Assembly (NCBI RefSeq): GCF_001426565.1
Contig: NZ_LMFA01000020.1
Location: 132,879 to 196,878, forward strand
DNA: 64,000 bases
Reading direction: 5' to 3'
Origin: Rhizobium sp. Root482
GTDB taxonomy: Bacteria > Pseudomonadota > Alphaproteobacteria > Rhizobiales > Rhizobiaceae
A program made the position numbers and the translations under genes. The notes beneath the pieces were generated by a model. The model was not told the origin of the DNA and made no database searches. It saw nothing but the letters and a program-made list of their open reading frames with translations. This document shows positions 48,800 to 56,287 of this stretch, piece by piece; the stretch's first letter is position 1; every line of letters starts with the position of its first letter.

Positions 48800-50380
48800 A
48801 TGCGCGATCTGATCGTGGCTGTCGATGTCGGAACCGGCAGCGCTCGCGCCGGTATTTTCGACAGGCACGGCAAGCTGCTCGGCCGGGCGGAGCATCCGAT
48901 AGCGATGAACCGGCCGGAAGAAAACCATGCCGAGCATGATTCCGAAAATATCTGGGCCGCCACCTGCATCGCCGTGAAGGCGGCGCGCGCCAAGGCCGGC
49001 GTGCCTGCGGAAGCGATCGCCGTCCTCGGTTTCGACGCGACATGCTCGCTGGTGGTTCGGGACCGGACCGGCGCACCGCTATCCGTCAATCGCAAGGGCG
49101 ATCCGCGTTGGGACACGATAGTCTGGCTGGACCATCGTGCTCTGGAACAGGCGGATGCCTGCACCGCGAGCGGGCACCCGGTGCTTGATCATTCCGGCCG
49201 AGTCATGTCGCCGGAAATGCAGATGCCGAAACTGATGTGGTTGAAAAAAAACCTGCCGGAGCAATGGCAAAGGTCCGGCTATTTCTTCGATCTCGCCGAT
49301 TTCCTGTCCTGGCGTGCGACCGGCAGCACGGCACGCTCACGCTGCACGCTGGCGGCAAAGTGGAATTACCTTTCGCATGAAGAGGGGGGCTGGCAAGAGG
49401 GATTTCTGGCAGAAATCGGCCTCGAAGACCTTATTGGAAGGGGCGGTCTGCCGCGGGAAACCCTGGCGGTGGGAGAGGCTGTCGGTCATTTGAGTGCCGC
49501 TGCGGCGGCCGATCTTGGGCTCGACGGGCAGTGCCTCGTCGCCAGTGGGCTGATCGATGCATATGCCGGAGCGATTGGCGTGCTCGCCAGGTTTGCCGAT
49601 GATTCCGGCAAGCTCGAAAGGCAGTTTGCGCTGATTGCCGGAACATCGAGCTGCATCGTCGCCTTCTCGCCGGACATGAAGCCCGGTTTCGGCATGTGGG
49701 GACCCTATTTCGAGGCGGCGCTGCCGGCAAGCTGGCTGGTCGAGGCAGGCCAATCGGCAACGGGAGCGCTGCTTGATCATGTGGTGCGCAGCCATGGCGC
49801 TGGTGGCGAGCCTGATGCGGAGATCCATAGGCGGATCATCCTGCGGATACAGGAACTGCGCGCCGCGGAGGGCGACGAATTTGCGGCACGGCTGCATGTG
49901 CTGCCGGATTTTCACGGCAACCGCTCGCCGCTTGCCGACCCGCATGCCGTGGGCGTCATCAGCGGCCTGACACTCGACAGTTCCTTCGATGCCCTCTGCC
50001 GCCTCTACTGGCGCAGCTGCGTCGCCATCGCACTCGGCATACGTCATGTTCTCGAAATGATGAAGGAGGTTGGCTACCACCTCGATACGCTGCATGTCGC
50101 GGGCGGCCATGTCCGCAATCCGCTGTTGATGGAGCTCTACTGCGACGTGACCGGCTGTACCGTTGTCGTTCCTGAGACCAGCGATGCGGTCCTGCTGGGC
50201 ACGGCAATGGCTGCCGCCGTTGCGGGAAGCCTGCATCCGGATATGTGTGCCGCCGGTGCGGCCATGTCTCCTACCGGTCATCGGCGTTTTCCTGATCCGG
50301 CGAGAAAAGATAGCTATGACCGCGACTACCGGAAATTCCTCAGTCTCCACCGCCACAGGGCCGAGCTGGAAGCCATGTGA
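48800..50380 (+). CDS. FGGY-family carbohydrate kinase, D-ribulokinase-like
   Basis: 526-aa kinase with the FGGY opening IVAVDVGTGSARAGIFD, a sugar-site WLDHRALEQAD near residue 111 and late GGHVRNPLLMEL and PETSDAVLLGTAM motifs. The WLDHRA motif and length match ribulokinase-like members, not fructokinases or typical xylulokinases. ATG 48800 follows AAAGG; ATG 48785 has no ribosome site. As the last gene of the polyol operon, it would feed a pentulose to the pentose phosphate pathway. Confidence 0.82.
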   Translation: MRDLIVAVDVGTGSARAGIFDRHGKLLGRAEHPIAMNRPEENHAEHDSENIWAATCIAVKAARAKAGVPAEAIAVLGFDATCSLVVRDRTGAPLSVNRKGDPRWDTIVWLDHRALEQADACTASGHPVLDHSGRVMSPEMQMPKLMWLKKNLPEQWQRSGYFFDLADFLSWRATGSTARSRCTLAAKWNYLSHEEGGWQEGFLAEIGLEDLIGRGGLPRETLAVGEAVGHLSAAAAADLGLDGQCLVASGLIDAYAGAIGVLARFADDSGKLERQFALIAGTSSCIVAFSPDMKPGFGMWGPYFEAALPASWLVEAGQSATGALLDHVVRSHGAGGEPDAEIHRRIILRIQELRAAEGDEFAARLHVLPDFHGNRSPLADPHAVGVISGLTLDSSFDALCRLYWRSCVAIALGIRHVLEMMKEVGYHLDTLHVAGGHVRNPLLMELYCDVTGCTVVVPETSDAVLLGTAMAAAVAGSLHPDMCAAGAAMSPTGHRRFPDPARKDSYDRDYRKFLSLHRHRAELEAM

Positions 50381-50431
50381 AACTGCCATTTCCGCGTCGG
50401 GAAAAAAATCTGAAAAAATAAAAGAACCGCC

Positions 50432-50456
50432 GGAACCTTTTTTCTCAATGCCCGTT
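50432..50456 (+). promoter_or_regulatory. EcfG-dependent promoter of a candidate sRNA
   Basis: A perfect GGAAC-N16-CGTT. It begins GGAACCTTTTTT, the same 12 bases as the phyR promoter, with an A-rich stretch upstream. It points into an intergenic region without a protein gene. Confidence 0.75.
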
Positions 50457-50460
50457 TAGT

Positions 50461-50591
50461 GGAAGTCCGGATGCCGGTTTCTCATCGCCCCCAATGCGAA
50501 ACCCACAATTGATCCGGCTTCCAACTCACATGCCCCCTCGGTGAGTTGTCGATATCAGCCAGTGCCTTCCCCGGGCGCTGGCTGTTTTTTT
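50461..50591 (+). ncRNA. Candidate EcfG-controlled sRNA (possible GsrN counterpart)
   Basis: About 131 nt from the expected transcription start to the end of a T-run. Stem 1 pairs 50460-50472 with 50512-50523 (one bulge) and encloses CCCCC at 50488-50492. Stem 2 pairs 50523-50529 with 50541-50547 and has CCCCC at 50533-50537 in its 11-nt loop. Stem 3 is the terminator, with CCCC in its loop. C-rich loops, an EcfG promoter and the position beside the stress-response genes all resemble Caulobacter GsrN, which base-pairs with G-rich mRNA leaders. Homology to GsrN is inference. The alternative is only a terminator of the kinase operon. Confidence 0.65.
50556..50591 (+). terminator. Rho-independent terminator
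   Basis: An 11-bp stem CAGCCAGTGCC / GGCGCTGGCTG (one wobble pair) with loop TTCCCCG is followed by seven T. It could also end read-through from the FGGY-kinase operon. Confidence 0.9.
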
Positions 50592-50639
50592 CGGATATCG
50601 AGATACACGGCCTATCCCGGCACTTCCTCAACGGGCGGT

Positions 50640-51659
50640 TCATTCTTCGGCGCGGGTGATGATTTCGTATTCGCGCGAGGGAATGGTCAGCCGGTATTCG
50701 ATGCGGTCGGGGGCTGTAAGGTAGATGGCCTTGCCGCCGATCGCCACCGGCACGACGCGCTCAAGCACGGTTCTCGCGAAGGTGGGTTCGTCGGCTTCTC
50801 CCGCGCTGGATGCCGGCGGCAAGTGTTCGATCCATGCCAGTTCGATGGCGCTGCGACCGTCGAAGAACGTTTCGAAACAATCGATGGTCAGCGAGCTGAT
50901 GCCGGCCGAGATGGCGCCATGGGATGCGGAATTCACGATGAGTTCGTGCAGTGCAAGGCCGATGTGCAGCGCCGCGTTCGGGGAGAGATGGGCATTGATG
51001 CCCGTGACCGAAATGGGCCTTTCCGAATCGGGCCAGTAGGCGCTCAACTGCCGTTCGGTTAGCGCGAAAAGATAGGCCCCCCGCCAGCTGGAATCGGTGA
51101 CGAGGTCCTGCGAATAGGCGAGCGACTGGATGCGGCCGCGAAACTTTGAAAGAAAATAATCGAGAGACAGTGCCTGGCGGGCGGTTTGGGTGGCTATGCC
51201 TTGAATGATCGCGAGGAGATTCTTCGAGCGGTGGCTGAGTTCACGCAAAAGCGTCTTCAAGATGCGTTCGCGGTGACGGGTCTCGGAAACATCGGTGATG
51301 ACCGAAAGAATGCCGGCCACTCCATTGAGATCGATGCGTTCCATGTCGATCCGATAGGTAAGCGTGCCCTTGACTGATGCGATATCGACCTCCGTGGAAA
51401 CGGCGCGCCTGTTATGGGCGATATCGCGCTTCAAGGCGCCGATGCGCGCGCCTTCCTCGGCGCCGAATACGGCCTCGTCGGCCTGACCCGCCGCGGCCAG
51501 GCCTTGAAGACCCTCGGGCAGGTTTCCGGACAGGACGATATCGAAGTTCTCCGAGTGATAAAGATAGCCCGCCCCTGATTTTTTCAAAACCAGTTCCATC
51601 AAGTCGGTGTTTGTCGTCACACCTGCCTCGATGGGGGCTGAACTGTCTGCCTTTCCCAC
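50640..51659 (-). CDS. Sensor histidine kinase, HWE/HisKA_2 type, in the stress-response locus
   Basis: 339-aa soluble kinase: a PAS-like sensor (about 20-125), H-box RELSHRSKNLLA with His143, N-box LHELIVNSASHGA near 228, and a WxE motif (LAWIEHLPP). No membrane segment is seen. Its place beside phyR suggests it controls PhyR phosphorylation, like the PhyK or RsiC kinases. A possible EcfG-type promoter lies at 51807-51832. ATG 51659 is used. Confidence 0.85.
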   Translation of the reverse strand: MGKADSSAPIEAGVTTNTDLMELVLKKSGAGYLYHSENFDIVLSGNLPEGLQGLAAAGQADEAVFGAEEGARIGALKRDIAHNRRAVSTEVDIASVKGTLTYRIDMERIDLNGVAGILSVITDVSETRHRERILKTLLRELSHRSKNLLAIIQGIATQTARQALSLDYFLSKFRGRIQSLAYSQDLVTDSSWRGAYLFALTERQLSAYWPDSERPISVTGINAHLSPNAALHIGLALHELIVNSASHGAISAGISSLTIDCFETFFDGRSAIELAWIEHLPPASSAGEADEPTFARTVLERVVPVAIGGKAIYLTAPDRIEYRLTIPSREYEIITRAEE

Positions 51660-51771
51660 GCGATATGCCTTCCATTTTTCGTCGGTTGTCGTCCGGCTCC
51701 CGCGTCAACGAAAGACAGTCGGGCCTCATCATGGGAGATGCGAAAAACCCGCGTTTAATTCGAAACATTCT

Positions 51772-51799
51772 ACCGGAAGGCGTCTGGCCGCCTTCCGGT
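51772..51799 (-). terminator. Hairpin downstream of phyR
   Basis: A perfect 11-bp stem ACCGGAAGGCG / CGCCTTCCGGT with 6-nt loop lies 47 bp after the phyR stop. The T-run is poor, so termination may be partial. Confidence 0.6.
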
Positions 51800-51806
51800 C
51801 CATCTC

Positions 51807-51832
51807 AACAAGATCGTTGGCCAAAATGTTCC
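51807..51832 (-). promoter_or_regulatory. Possible EcfG promoter of the histidine kinase gene
   Basis: GGAAC-N17-TGTT on the minus strand, one mismatch from consensus, 148 bp upstream of the kinase ATG. It overlaps no gene. Confidence 0.4.
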
Positions 51833-51845
51833 GCCGGGAACGACT

Positions 51846-52640
51846 TCAGGCCGCGGCTTTGGTGGATTCGTTGAAGAACAGCGCCTGGCTGATCAGTGCC
51901 TTGACCATGTCGGGGTTGAACGGCTTAGTGACAAGGAAGGTCGGTTCGGGACGCTCGCCGGTCAGCAGGCGCTCGGGAAACGCCGTGATGAAGATCACCG
52001 GAATGGCCGTGTTCTTCAGGATGTCGTTGACGGCATCGATGCCGGAGCTTCCATCGGCAAGCTGGATATCGGCCAGAACCATGCTCGGCTGGGACGACTT
52101 GAACAGCGCCACGGCTTCGTCGCGGGTCCGGGCGATGCCGGTGACGCGGTGGCCGAGGCTTTCGACCATCTGCTCGATATCGATCGCAATCAGCGGTTCG
52201 TCCTCGATGATCATGATATCGGTGGCGACCTGCCGCGAAATTTCTTCCGACGCACGCTCGAGCAACTGGTTCATGCCGCTTTCGTCGGTATCGAGCACTT
52301 CAGCCGCCTCGGTGGTGCGAAATCCCTCGACAGACACGAGCAGAAACGCCTGACGGGCGAGCGGCGATACCGAAGCAAGGTTGATCGAAGCTCTTTTTTC
52401 CCAGGCAAAGGGAGAAACGGGTTCGGGTATGAGGACGGAGGAGGAACCAAACAGCTTCGTATAGAGTTGGAACAGGGCAACCCTGTCATTGCTGGCTTCC
52501 GGAAAAATGGAGACATCTGCAATCAGTGCTTCCAGAACAGCCGCGACATACGCGTCGCCCGAAGTCTGCGAACCGGTCAATGCGCGCGAATACCGGCGCA
52601 GATAGGGCAGAAACGGAGCGATCCGGGTGGAAAGTGACAT
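51846..52640 (-). CDS. phyR: General stress response regulator PhyR
   Basis: 264 aa. Residues 1-125 are the sigma-like domain that mimics EcfG and, when phosphorylated, traps NepR. Residues 140-258 are the receiver with acidic Asp/Glu147-148, phospho-Asp191 (VLADIQLADG), conserved Lys239 and the FAT-GUY-type segment FITAFPERLLTGERPEP. Together these make a partner-switch that frees EcfG under stress. It is transcribed from a perfect EcfG promoter, giving positive feedback. It is divergent from nepR-ecfG. Confidence 0.95.
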   Translation of the reverse strand: MSLSTRIAPFLPYLRRYSRALTGSQTSGDAYVAAVLEALIADVSIFPEASNDRVALFQLYTKLFGSSSVLIPEPVSPFAWEKRASINLASVSPLARQAFLLVSVEGFRTTEAAEVLDTDESGMNQLLERASEEISRQVATDIMIIEDEPLIAIDIEQMVESLGHRVTGIARTRDEAVALFKSSQPSMVLADIQLADGSSGIDAVNDILKNTAIPVIFITAFPERLLTGERPEPTFLVTKPFNPDMVKALISQALFFNESTKAAA

Positions 52641-52689
52641 ATATTAAACTCCCTCAATCTGGCCGGGGTGGTGGCCATGACAGTTTCAA

Positions 52690-52714
52690 AACGTAATATC
52701 AAAAAAAAGGTTCC
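52690..52714 (-). promoter_or_regulatory. EcfG promoter of phyR
   Basis: Perfect GGAAC-N16-CGTT on the minus strand, 50 bp from the phyR ATG. Its -35 box stands 7 bp from the -35 box of the opposite nepR promoter. Confidence 0.85.
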
Positions 52715-52721
52715 GCGGCGT

Positions 52722-52746
52722 GGAACAAATTTTTTTCTGAGGCATT
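52722..52746 (+). promoter_or_regulatory. EcfG-type promoter of nepR-ecfG
   Basis: GGAAC-N16-CATT, one mismatch from consensus in the -10 box, with a T-run like the phyR promoter. It lies 37 bp before the nepR ATG and implies ecfG autoregulation. Confidence 0.65.
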
Positions 52747-52783
52747 ATCGTGCCAGATGAACATCTGAAGGTATTCTGTTTCT

Positions 52784-52978
52784 ATGAGTTACAAAACTGG
52801 GGTAGGGCGCGACGTTGCACGGGCAGCGCGTGTCGAAAATTCGAACGCGCAGATAGCGACCAAGTTGCGTGCGCTTTATCTCTCCGTACAGGATGAGGCA
52901 ATTCCCGACCGTTTTCTCGATCTGCTTGAAAAACTCGATGCGGTCGAGCGTCAATCTGTTTCGGGTGTGGCCGAATGA
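52784..52978 (+). CDS. nepR: Anti-sigma factor NepR
   Basis: 64-aa protein with the core NepR helix region IATKLRALYLSVQDEAIPDRF (about residues 24-44). It binds and silences EcfG until PhyR-phosphate competes for it. It has a disordered N-terminus as usual. Its stop overlaps the ecfG start (ATGA), which keeps anti-sigma and sigma in step. Confidence 0.92.
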   Translation: MSYKTGVGRDVARAARVENSNAQIATKLRALYLSVQDEAIPDRFLDLLEKLDAVERQSVSGVAE

Positions 52979-53541
52979 GTGGCGGCATGGCGTCTGAAGA
53001 ACCAAGCTTCAAGCGTGAAATGCTCGCAGCTCTCCCGAGCCTGCGCGCCTTTGCCATGTCGTTGATCGGCCGGCACGACCGGGCGGATGATCTTGTCCAG
53101 GACACCATCATGAAAGCCTGGGCCAAGCAGGATCACTTCGAGATGGGCACCAATATGAAAGCCTGGCTGTTCACCATCCTGCGCAACGAGCTTTACAGCC
53201 AGATGCGCAAGCGCGGCCGCGAAGTGCAGGACAGCGACGGCTATTTCACCGAATCCCTGGCCCAGCATCCCGCTCAATACGGCTCGCTCGACCTGCAGGA
53301 TTTCAAGCGGGCGCTCGAAACTTTGCCGCCGGACCAGCGCGAGGCGATCATTCTCGTCGGCGCATCGGGCTTTTCCTACGAGGAGGCGGCGGAGATCTGC
53401 GGCTGCGCACTCGGCACCATCAAGAGCCGCGTCAACCGGGCGCGCCAGCGGCTCCAGGATATCCTCCAGGTGACAGGTGAAAACGAATATGGTCCGGACG
53501 CGACTTCGGCTCCGATGACTTCGCGGGCTTTCGTCTCGTGA
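52975..53541 (+). CDS. ecfG: ECF sigma factor EcfG (RpoE2 type)
   Basis: 188-aa ECF sigma of the ECF15 group that directs RNA polymerase to GGAAC-N16/17-CGTT promoters. Region 2 contains DDLVQDTIMKAWAKQDHF near residue 38 and region 4 has LPPDQREAIILVGASGFSYEEAAEI near residue 120. It starts inside the nepR stop. The C-terminal 20 residues are unstructured. Confidence 0.95.
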   Translation: MSGGMASEEPSFKREMLAALPSLRAFAMSLIGRHDRADDLVQDTIMKAWAKQDHFEMGTNMKAWLFTILRNELYSQMRKRGREVQDSDGYFTESLAQHPAQYGSLDLQDFKRALETLPPDQREAIILVGASGFSYEEAAEICGCALGTIKSRVNRARQRLQDILQVTGENEYGPDATSAPMTSRAFVS

Positions 53542-53722
53542 CGGTCTCTGAGGCCGAGATTCGAACCTGCCGTTCCTGTTTTTATCGAATGGCGATCTAA
53601 GTGCCGCAGTTCGGTTGCACGGCTATCGACAATCGTGCAGAACGGAATATTGCCGGGTCGGCGCGGCAGGGAGATTTGGCGCGCCTAGAGAGGAATGGCA
53701 CCCGGGGCTGGGTGTGAATTTG

Positions 53723-55222
53723 ATGACTGAAACCTCCAACGATCTGCAGGCAGCGGCTGTGTTGACATCGGCGCAACGGCTCGACGTCCTGCGGGCGCTC
53801 GTTTCGGATATGGATGAACCCGATGGTGATTTTTCCGATATTGCCCATATAGCAGCCAGTCTCTTTGGCGCTCCCGTGGCGCTGGTGACGCTGATCGACG
53901 CGCAGGACCAGTGGTTCAAGGCGGCGGTGGGCACAGACGAGACACAGGCGCCTGCGGCGCAATCCTTCTGTATCCACACGATTGCCAGGCCCGAGGGCGA
54001 AGCGCTGGTCGTCGGCGATGCCACCGCCGATCCCCGCTTTTCAGATCAGGCGCGGGTGGTGGGAGCGCCTTTCCTGCGTTTCTACGCCGGCGTGCCGCTC
54101 GTCATCGACGAGCAGCCGGTGGGAACGATCTGTGTTTTCGACGTCAAGCCGCGCGCCGATGTTGCGCCCGAGCTTCTGGTGCAGTTGCAGCGCCTGTCGC
54201 GTATGGCCGCCACGCTTTTCAAGCTCAAGCATGATGCCCGCCAGCGCGCGCTCAAAGAGGCTGTCCTTTCCCGCGACGAGCGGCGCCATGCGATGGCGCT
54301 GGATGCAGCCAATGTCGGCAGCTGGCTGTGGGACATCCGCACCGGCATGGTTTCCTGCAACCAGGCGATGCTCAGCATGTTCGGCATGCCGCCCGCCAGG
54401 AGCGTCCAGGCAAAGGACGTGTTTGCCGCCATTCACCCCGAAGATCGCATATCCGCGCTGTCGAAGCTGCGGTCTGCCATGTCGCAAGGGGAGGAATATA
54501 ACGGACACTTCCGCGTTGCCGCGACAGGGCGCTGGCTGCTCGGACGGGGCCGCGTGCACGAACGTGATGCGACCGGCAAGCCGGCCGTTTTTCTCGGCAT
54601 CAATATCGACGTGACCGAGGAGCAGAAAACGACGCAGCGGACGCGATTGCTGCTGCGCGAGCTCAATCATCGGGTAAAGAACACGCTCGCCATGCTGCAA
54701 TCACTCGCTCGCCAGACGTTGCGGCAGACCAGCGATCCGCAGGAATTCATGACCGCATTTGCGGGCCGACTGCAGGCGATTTCGGAGGCGCATGGGCTGC
54801 TTTCGGATCATGAATGGGGCGAGATCAGATTATCGACCCTGTTGGCCAAGCAGTTAGGCCCCCATGTCCGGGACTACCAAAAGCAGATCGAAATCCACAA
54901 GGACGAGATTTCGCTGGGCCCGGACCAGGCCGTGGGGCTTGGACTGGTTCTCCATGAACTGGCGACCAATGCGGCAAAATACGGCGCCCTGTCGGTGTCG
55001 GGGGGCAAGATCGTCCTCACTGCGCGTGGGGTCGAGGAAGAGGGGCGCCGAGTGTTGCATCTGACCTGGACCGAAGTGGGTGGTCCGCCGGTAGACGAGC
55101 CGGCGCGGCGCGGTTTCGGGTCCATCCTGATCGAGCGCAGCCTGGACAAGGTCATGGGCAGTTCGGTGAAGGTCGAATATCTGCCGGCCGGATTGACCGC
55201 GATCGTCCGTTTGCCGCTTTAG
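53723..55222 (+). CDS. GAF-PAS HWE-family sensor histidine kinase
   Basis: 499-aa soluble kinase. GAF domain about residues 20-160, PAS about 190-300, H-box RELNHRVKNTLA with His316, N-box LHELATNAAKYGA near 420 and HWE-type WTE (LTWTEVGGPP). It follows ecfG by 181 bp with no EcfG promoter seen in front. It probably senses a small molecule or light/redox and feeds PhyR or a single-domain regulator; ligand unknown. ATG 53723 is used, with GTG 53711 possible. Confidence 0.87.
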   Translation: MTETSNDLQAAAVLTSAQRLDVLRALVSDMDEPDGDFSDIAHIAASLFGAPVALVTLIDAQDQWFKAAVGTDETQAPAAQSFCIHTIARPEGEALVVGDATADPRFSDQARVVGAPFLRFYAGVPLVIDEQPVGTICVFDVKPRADVAPELLVQLQRLSRMAATLFKLKHDARQRALKEAVLSRDERRHAMALDAANVGSWLWDIRTGMVSCNQAMLSMFGMPPARSVQAKDVFAAIHPEDRISALSKLRSAMSQGEEYNGHFRVAATGRWLLGRGRVHERDATGKPAVFLGINIDVTEEQKTTQRTRLLLRELNHRVKNTLAMLQSLARQTLRQTSDPQEFMTAFAGRLQAISEAHGLLSDHEWGEIRLSTLLAKQLGPHVRDYQKQIEIHKDEISLGPDQAVGLGLVLHELATNAAKYGALSVSGGKIVLTARGVEEEGRRVLHLTWTEVGGPPVDEPARRGFGSILIERSLDKVMGSSVKVEYLPAGLTAIVRLPL

Positions 55223-55240
55223 GCGCAGCGGGCCGCCTTG

Positions 55241-55672
55241 TTACGAATGATCCCGGTTTCCGGATTTTCCCAGAAGCCCGAGCGCCGTGCCGAGCCCGAC
55301 CGCCATGCCGGCAGCAAGAAGGGGGCGCTTGCGGAAGACGGCAAGCGCGGTCGCGACCGCCAGTCCCGTTTGGGACTGGGATCGCCTGCGGCGCTCCGCG
55401 GCCACGCGCCGATCCCGCGCATTCAGCCAGTAGATGACGCCGACGATGACCAGACCGAGCACCAGCGAGGCGACGGCAAGGATGATCGTCGCTTCCAGCG
55501 GCGTATAGAGGGTGCTGAGATAGATGGCGCCGGCCACGAGCGCGAACAGGTAGGCCGTCATGAAGAGCAGGGAGGCCAGTAGCCACATGGCGCCATTGCG
55601 CTTGTAGCGCGAAATCGTGGTGCCGATATCTGTGACCACGAGAGCCGAAAGCATGGCGGCCAAAGGACCCAT
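55241..55672 (-). CDS. Phage-holin-family (DUF1469-like) small membrane protein
   Basis: 143 aa. Two hydrophobic helices (about 29-50 and 60-82), then a basic stretch RDRRVAAERRRRSQSQ and a third Ala/Gly-rich segment near 112-130. Despite the family name, such proteins in rhizobia are chromosomal envelope proteins. TTGGAG stands before ATG 55672. It lies beside the DUF883-like gene, with a hairpin between. Confidence 0.75.
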   Translation of the reverse strand: MGPLAAMLSALVVTDIGTTISRYKRNGAMWLLASLLFMTAYLFALVAGAIYLSTLYTPLEATIILAVASLVLGLVIVGVIYWLNARDRRVAAERRRRSQSQTGLAVATALAVFRKRPLLAAGMAVGLGTALGLLGKSGNRDHS

Positions 55673-55748
55673 TTTATTCTCCAAGTGGAAGAGACCTGTA
55701 TGGAAGGACCGATGCCATCAATGACGCTCGGTTTCCGATGCGAGAAAT

Positions 55749-55772
55749 ACCGCCCGACGAATCTCGGGCGGT
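55749..55772 (-). terminator. Hairpin after DUF883-like gene
   Basis: A perfect 9-bp stem ACCGCCCGA / TCGGGCGGT with a 6-nt loop and then TATTTCT on the minus strand. It may partly separate the two small-protein genes. Confidence 0.7.
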
Positions 55773-55791
55773 TGCCAGGTTTTGAATTGCG

Positions 55792-56145
55792 TTAGCGGCG
55801 AACGAGGGCGGCGATCAGGAGGCCGACGGCGGCAGCGGCGCCAAGCGTGGCGAGCGGATGTTCACGAACTGTGTGGCGAACCTGTTTCTCGGTCGATGCG
55901 TAGCGATTGCGCAGTTCCGAAAGCAGTTGCTCACCTGATTCAAGGAGATCGTAGACGCCGCTTTCGACGTGGTCACGGGCGTCATGCGCCTTGGCGCGTA
56001 CATCGCTGGAGGCATTGGAGCCGTGTTTCGAGAGCATCTTGGCAAGGGCAGCCATTTCGTCGCGAATATCGCTGATCTGGTCCTCGATCGGTGCGTCGAG
56101 GAAGCCGTTACGCTTCCGCGCGCCGGAAAAAAGGCCTGCTGCCAT
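55792..56145 (-). CDS. DUF883/YqjD-like membrane-anchored stress protein
   Basis: 117 aa. An acidic helical region (about 18-95, with DQISDIRDEMAALAKMLS) and a C-terminal anchor PLATLGAAAAVGLLIAALVRR. ElaB/YqjD relatives tie ribosomes to the membrane in stationary phase. GGAG precedes ATG 56145. The gene has a perfect EcfG promoter about 100 bp upstream, so it belongs to the stress regulon. Confidence 0.82.
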   Translation of the reverse strand: MAAGLFSGARKRNGFLDAPIEDQISDIRDEMAALAKMLSKHGSNASSDVRAKAHDARDHVESGVYDLLESGEQLLSELRNRYASTEKQVRHTVREHPLATLGAAAAVGLLIAALVRR

Positions 56146-56244
56146 GGTGATGCTCCTTCATGCGGCGGGAAAGGATTGAAAACCGTCCCCGTTGCGGTCA
56201 TGCCGACAGGCGAGGAAATCGCTCCATCGACGGTTCGTCACGAC

Positions 56245-56269
56245 AACGCGCCATCGCCTGTTTGGTTCC
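56245..56269 (-). promoter_or_regulatory. EcfG promoter of the DUF883-like gene
   Basis: Perfect GGAAC-N16-CGTT on the minus strand, ending 99 bp upstream of ATG 56145. It lies in the gap after hmuV. Confidence 0.82.
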
Positions 56270-56287
56270 ATCAGAGCAGCCTGTGTC

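Noticed and set aside
50541-51062. Plus-strand ORF downstream of the sRNA promoter as its product
   Set aside because: It lies beyond or across the strong terminator and is antisense to the histidine kinase; no ribosome site or domain was seen.
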